In this document: positions 4,860 through 7,535 of the stretch, one piece after another | Position numbering within the stretch: position 1 is the first letter of the stretch | Layout: each line of letters begins with the position of its first letter | Source of the DNA: JBLIAZ01 sp047632015 | Lineage (GTDB): Bacteria > Bacteroidota > Bacteroidia > Flavobacteriales_C > GCA-002722245 | Length of the DNA: 7,535 nucleotides | Reading direction: 5' to 3' | NCBI GenBank assembly: GCA_047632015.1 | Contig: JBLIBC010000125.1 | Span: 1 to 7,535 of the forward strand | Position numbers and translations under genes: made by a program | Notes under the pieces: generated by a model | Told to the model about the DNA's origin: nothing | What the model saw: the letters and a program-made list of their open reading frames with translations, nothing else | Database searches by the model: none

Positions 4860-7535
4860 TTAAGCTTGTATTTTTTTAGCTTGTAGCTTTTCTGATTTGT
4901 TATTTAAATCAACATAAACTGGAGCTGCAATACACAAGGAAGAATAAGTACCGACCACCACACCAACTAATAATGCAAATGCAAACCCTTGAATAGACTC
5001 ACCTCCAAATATCAAAATAGCTAACAATACCACTACAATTGTAATGGAAGTGTTAAACGTCCTTGAAAGTGTGCTATTCAACGCACCGTTGACTACTTCA
5101 TCAAGTGGCTTAACTTTTCTTGAAGGAAGTGTTTCTCTAATCCTATCAAATACAACCACCGTATCGTTAATTGAATAACCTACCACAGTTAAAATTGCTG
5201 CAATGAACGCTTGATTGATTTCCAACGAGAAAGGTAATATGCCCCAAAAAATAGAAAACAGAGACAATACAATTAATACATCATGAAATATCGCTACTAA
5301 TGCACCAACTCCAAATTGAACTTTTCTAAACCTAACAGCAACGTACAAGAAGATTGCAATCAATGCAATTATAATGGAGGTAAATGCTGAATCAACAATG
5401 TCATCTGCAATAGATGGCCCTACTGAATAAGACTGCATCAGACCTACTGTTTTGTCAGGTTCCTGACTACTGAATTCATCATAGGTAGTACCTGCTTCAT
5501 AAAACTCAGATAATCCTTGAAAAAGTTTCTGTTCAACCTTAACACTTGCATTTTTTGACTGATCATTGTACAAGTACTTAGTTGTAATGGCGATTTTTGT
5601 GTTATCACCATACGTTTTAACTTGAGACGACAAATGATTACCACCCTCGTCAATAAACACCGCTTTTAAAGCATTCCTTACGTCTTCTTCCTGCACTTCA
5701 TTTTCAAATTGAACTTTGTATGTTCTACCTCCTGAAAAGTCAGTTCCTAAATCAAACTTTTTAGTGAAAATTGAAAATACTCCAAATCCGATTATAACTA
5801 AAGAAATGATGTAGAACTTATTCTTATTCTTCAAAAACTGAATAGAAGTCCCAGTGAACAGTTTTTCAGTCACCTTGTTACTGAAATTAATTTTCTTGTC
5901 TTTTTCCAATAAACCATTGAAAATTAACCTGGTAATGAAAATTGCTGAAAACAAAGAGAATAAAATACCGATTACCAATACCTGTGCAAAGCTTTCAATT
6001 ACACCTGTTCCAAAATACCATAAAATTAAACCCGTAATTAATGTAGTGATGTTTGCATCTAAAATGGCAGTATATGATTTTTTATAACCATCTGAGATGG
6101 CAGTTTTAATACCTTTTCCACTTCGCAGCTCTTCCCGAATCCTTTCATATATCAATACGTTGGCATCAACTGACATACCTACTGTCAACACGATACCTGC
6201 TAAACCAGGAAGCGTTAACGACAGTGTCGGCGCGGCTGCTAAAGCTCCAATGATAAAAAAGATATTGGCTATCAGCGCTATGTTGGCAACCCAACCTGCT
6301 GTATTATAATAATACATCATGTACAGTAACACCACAAACAAAGCAATCACAAAAGACATGAACCCTGCTGTAATTGCTTGACTACCTAAAGATGGTCCTA
6401 CAAATGATTCTTCCACAATTTTTGCAGGAGCAGGGAATTTACCTGCACTTAATACATTGGCTAAATCGGTGTTCCAATTTGGATTACCTCTGTCACCACC
6501 TGAAATTTGAGTACCTCCACCTTCAATGGCATTATCTGAAACAGGTGCAGAAAACACAATTCCGTCTAATACGATAGCTATTGGTTTAATCCCTTTAGAT
6601 TTCCCTGTAATTTCAGCCCATTTTTGAGTGGCATTACTTTTAAAATCTAAGCTTACAATTTTACTACCTCTAACAGCATCGTAATCTCCTTTTGCACGTT
6701 TAATGATGTCACCTTCTAAGGCTGGATTTCCGTATCTGTCTGCTTTCAATAAATATAAAACTGAACTAGGCACTTCGTCTTCACCACCTGAACTAGCAAC
6801 ACTCCAAGCTATTTGAGAACCTCGAGGTAAAAATTTACTAGCCGCTGTTGAACGTAAAAAACTATCTACATCTTCCTTATGCTCTTCTGGAATAGGAATC
6901 ATGTATGGAGATATTTGTGGATTGGACAACCTAGCCAATATCACCAAGAATGGATTAAATTTTTGCTCTTCATCAAACTCATTCGCTGCAAGAGCACTTG
7001 AATCCTCAGGTAAAGTATCCGTAACCAATTCATTGTTAAAAGCTAAATCATAAGATTCTTGTAACCCAACTACTTCTTTTTGAATATCTCTCCAACTCCA
7101 CACATCCCAAAACTCTAAATTGGCAGAACCTTGCAATAAATCCCTTACTCTTTGTAAATCTTTTACTCCAGGTAAATCCACTACAATTCTTCCCGTTGCA
7201 CCAAGCTTTCTGATATCAGGCTGTGCAATACCAAATTGCTTTACCCTTGACCTCAACACTTCATTTGCTTGATTAAGTGCTTGCGTTGAATACTCGGTTA
7301 ATTTCTCTAAGACTTCTTCGTCTGTAGTTTTTGGACTAAACTCAGAATCTCTACTGATAAACCAAGTAACGAATGGTTCAGCAGGCCCAACTTCTTTATA
7401 TGCTCTGTAAAACAAGTCCACATACGATGCTTGTTCAGATCTTTGTAATTCAGTCGTTCTCTCTGCTACTTTCTTAAAAAATGGAGATTCAGCATTTTCA
7501 CCAGCCATTGAAGCAACTAACTCGCTCATTGAAAT
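4860..7535 (-). CDS. secDF: Protein translocase subunit SecDF (fused), N-terminus outside window
   Basis: SecDF is an inner-membrane partner of SecYEG that uses the ion gradient to pull exported proteins across in the late stage of Sec export. Residue numbers count from the ATG at 7529. The SecD half shows VLRSRVKQFGIAQPDI (91-106), IVVDLPGVKD (115-124), AIVLDGIVFSAPV (318-330), the VGPSLG turn (377-382) and TVGMSVDANVLIYERIREE (449-467). The SecF half shows DLGTDFSGGRTY (593-604), SVGPSIADD (702-710), GYSINDTVVVFDRIRET (784-800) and LSRTFNTS (821-828). D455, D789 and R823 match the proton-transport residues D340, D637 and R671 of Thermus SecDF, and the D789-R823 spacing of 34 is conserved. 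About eleven of twelve membrane helices are visible. The frame stays open past the ATG at 7529 (I-S-M-S-E-L-V), and the first helix and start of the periplasmic domain are missing, so the true start lies beyond the edge. Confidence 0.97.
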   Translation of the reverse strand: MSMSELVASMAGENAESPFFKKVAERTTELQRSEQASYVDLFYRAYKEVGPAEPFVTWFISRDSEFSPKTTDEEVLEKLTEYSTQALNQANEVLRSRVKQFGIAQPDIRKLGATGRIVVDLPGVKDLQRVRDLLQGSANLEFWDVWSWRDIQKEVVGLQESYDLAFNNELVTDTLPEDSSALAANEFDEEQKFNPFLVILARLSNPQISPYMIPIPEEHKEDVDSFLRSTAASKFLPRGSQIAWSVASSGGEDEVPSSVLYLLKADRYGNPALEGDIIKRAKGDYDAVRGSKIVSLDFKSNATQKWAEITGKSKGIKPIAIVLDGIVFSAPVSDNAIEGGGTQISGGDRGNPNWNTDLANVLSAGKFPAPAKIVEESFVGPSLGSQAITAGFMSFVIALFVVLLYMMYYYNTAGWVANIALIANIFFIIGALAAAPTLSLTLPGLAGIVLTVGMSVDANVLIYERIREELRSGKGIKTAISDGYKKSYTAILDANITTLITGLILWYFGTGVIESFAQVLVIGILFSLFSAIFITRLIFNGLLEKDKKINFSNKVTEKLFTGTSIQFLKNKNKFYIISLVIIGFGVFSIFTKKFDLGTDFSGGRTYKVQFENEVQEEDVRNALKAVFIDEGGNHLSSQVKTYGDNTKIAITTKYLYNDQSKNASVKVEQKLFQGLSEFYEAGTTYDEFSSQEPDKTVGLMQSYSVGPSIADDIVDSAFTSIIIALIAIFLYVAVRFRKVQFGVGALVAIFHDVLIVLSLFSIFWGILPFSLEINQAFIAAILTVVGYSINDTVVVFDRIRETLPSRKVKPLDEVVNGALNSTLSRTFNTSITIVVVLLAILIFGGESIQGFAFALLVGVVVGTYSSLCIAAPVYVDLNNKSEKLQAKKIQA

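Noticed and set aside
7527..7529. ATG at 7529-7527 as the start codon of secDF
   Set aside because: The frame remains open to the window edge (ISMSELV) and the first membrane helix and early P1 domain of SecD are absent, so this methionine is internal.
1..7535. CRISPR array, tRNA, mobile element or defence system
   Set aside because: No regularly spaced repeats, cloverleaf sequences, transposase or phage-like genes were seen. Nearly all of the window is housekeeping or envelope coding sequence.

Overview
The window is an ordinary chromosomal stretch from a member of the Bacteroidota, most likely near the Flavobacteriales. The evidence is a SecD-SecF fusion, the long PurM variant typical of that phylum, an outer-membrane-type TPR / beta-propeller / OmpA protein, AT-rich DNA, and mostly A-rich translation starts with little Shine-Dalgarno signal. 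All six genes lie on the minus strand, so transcription runs from high to low coordinates. I see no coding on the plus strand and no RNA genes, CRISPR arrays, insertion sequences or phage genes.

In transcription order the window begins inside secDF (7535-4860), whose 5' end lies outside. After 19 nt comes tatA (4840-4586), a small Tat translocase subunit. Its stop codon directly abuts the start of a Na+/Ca2+ antiporter of the CaCA family (4585-3641). These three genes look like one operon of inner-membrane proteins: an ion-driven Sec accessory, a Tat subunit and a cation exchanger. A 138-nt gap (3640-3503) probably holds the promoter of the next gene. That gene encodes a 697-residue exported protein (3502-1409) with TPRs, five propeller-blade motifs, a carboxypeptidase-regulatory-like domain and a C-terminal peptidoglycan-binding OmpA domain, the same architecture as the type IX secretion component PorE.

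A strong intrinsic terminator (1389-1357) follows that gene and ends only 13 nt before the start of purM (1343-174), the AIR synthetase of purine synthesis. After a 42-nt spacer holding a 9-bp perfect hairpin, prfA (release factor 1) begins at 131 and runs off the window. The purM-prfA order is, from memory, common in Bacteroidota.

I did not find a convincing undescribed system. The points most worth checking are the terminator jammed against purM, the U-tract-less hairpin before prfA, the tight secDF-tatA-antiporter linkage, and the possible PorE-like role of the OmpA protein.
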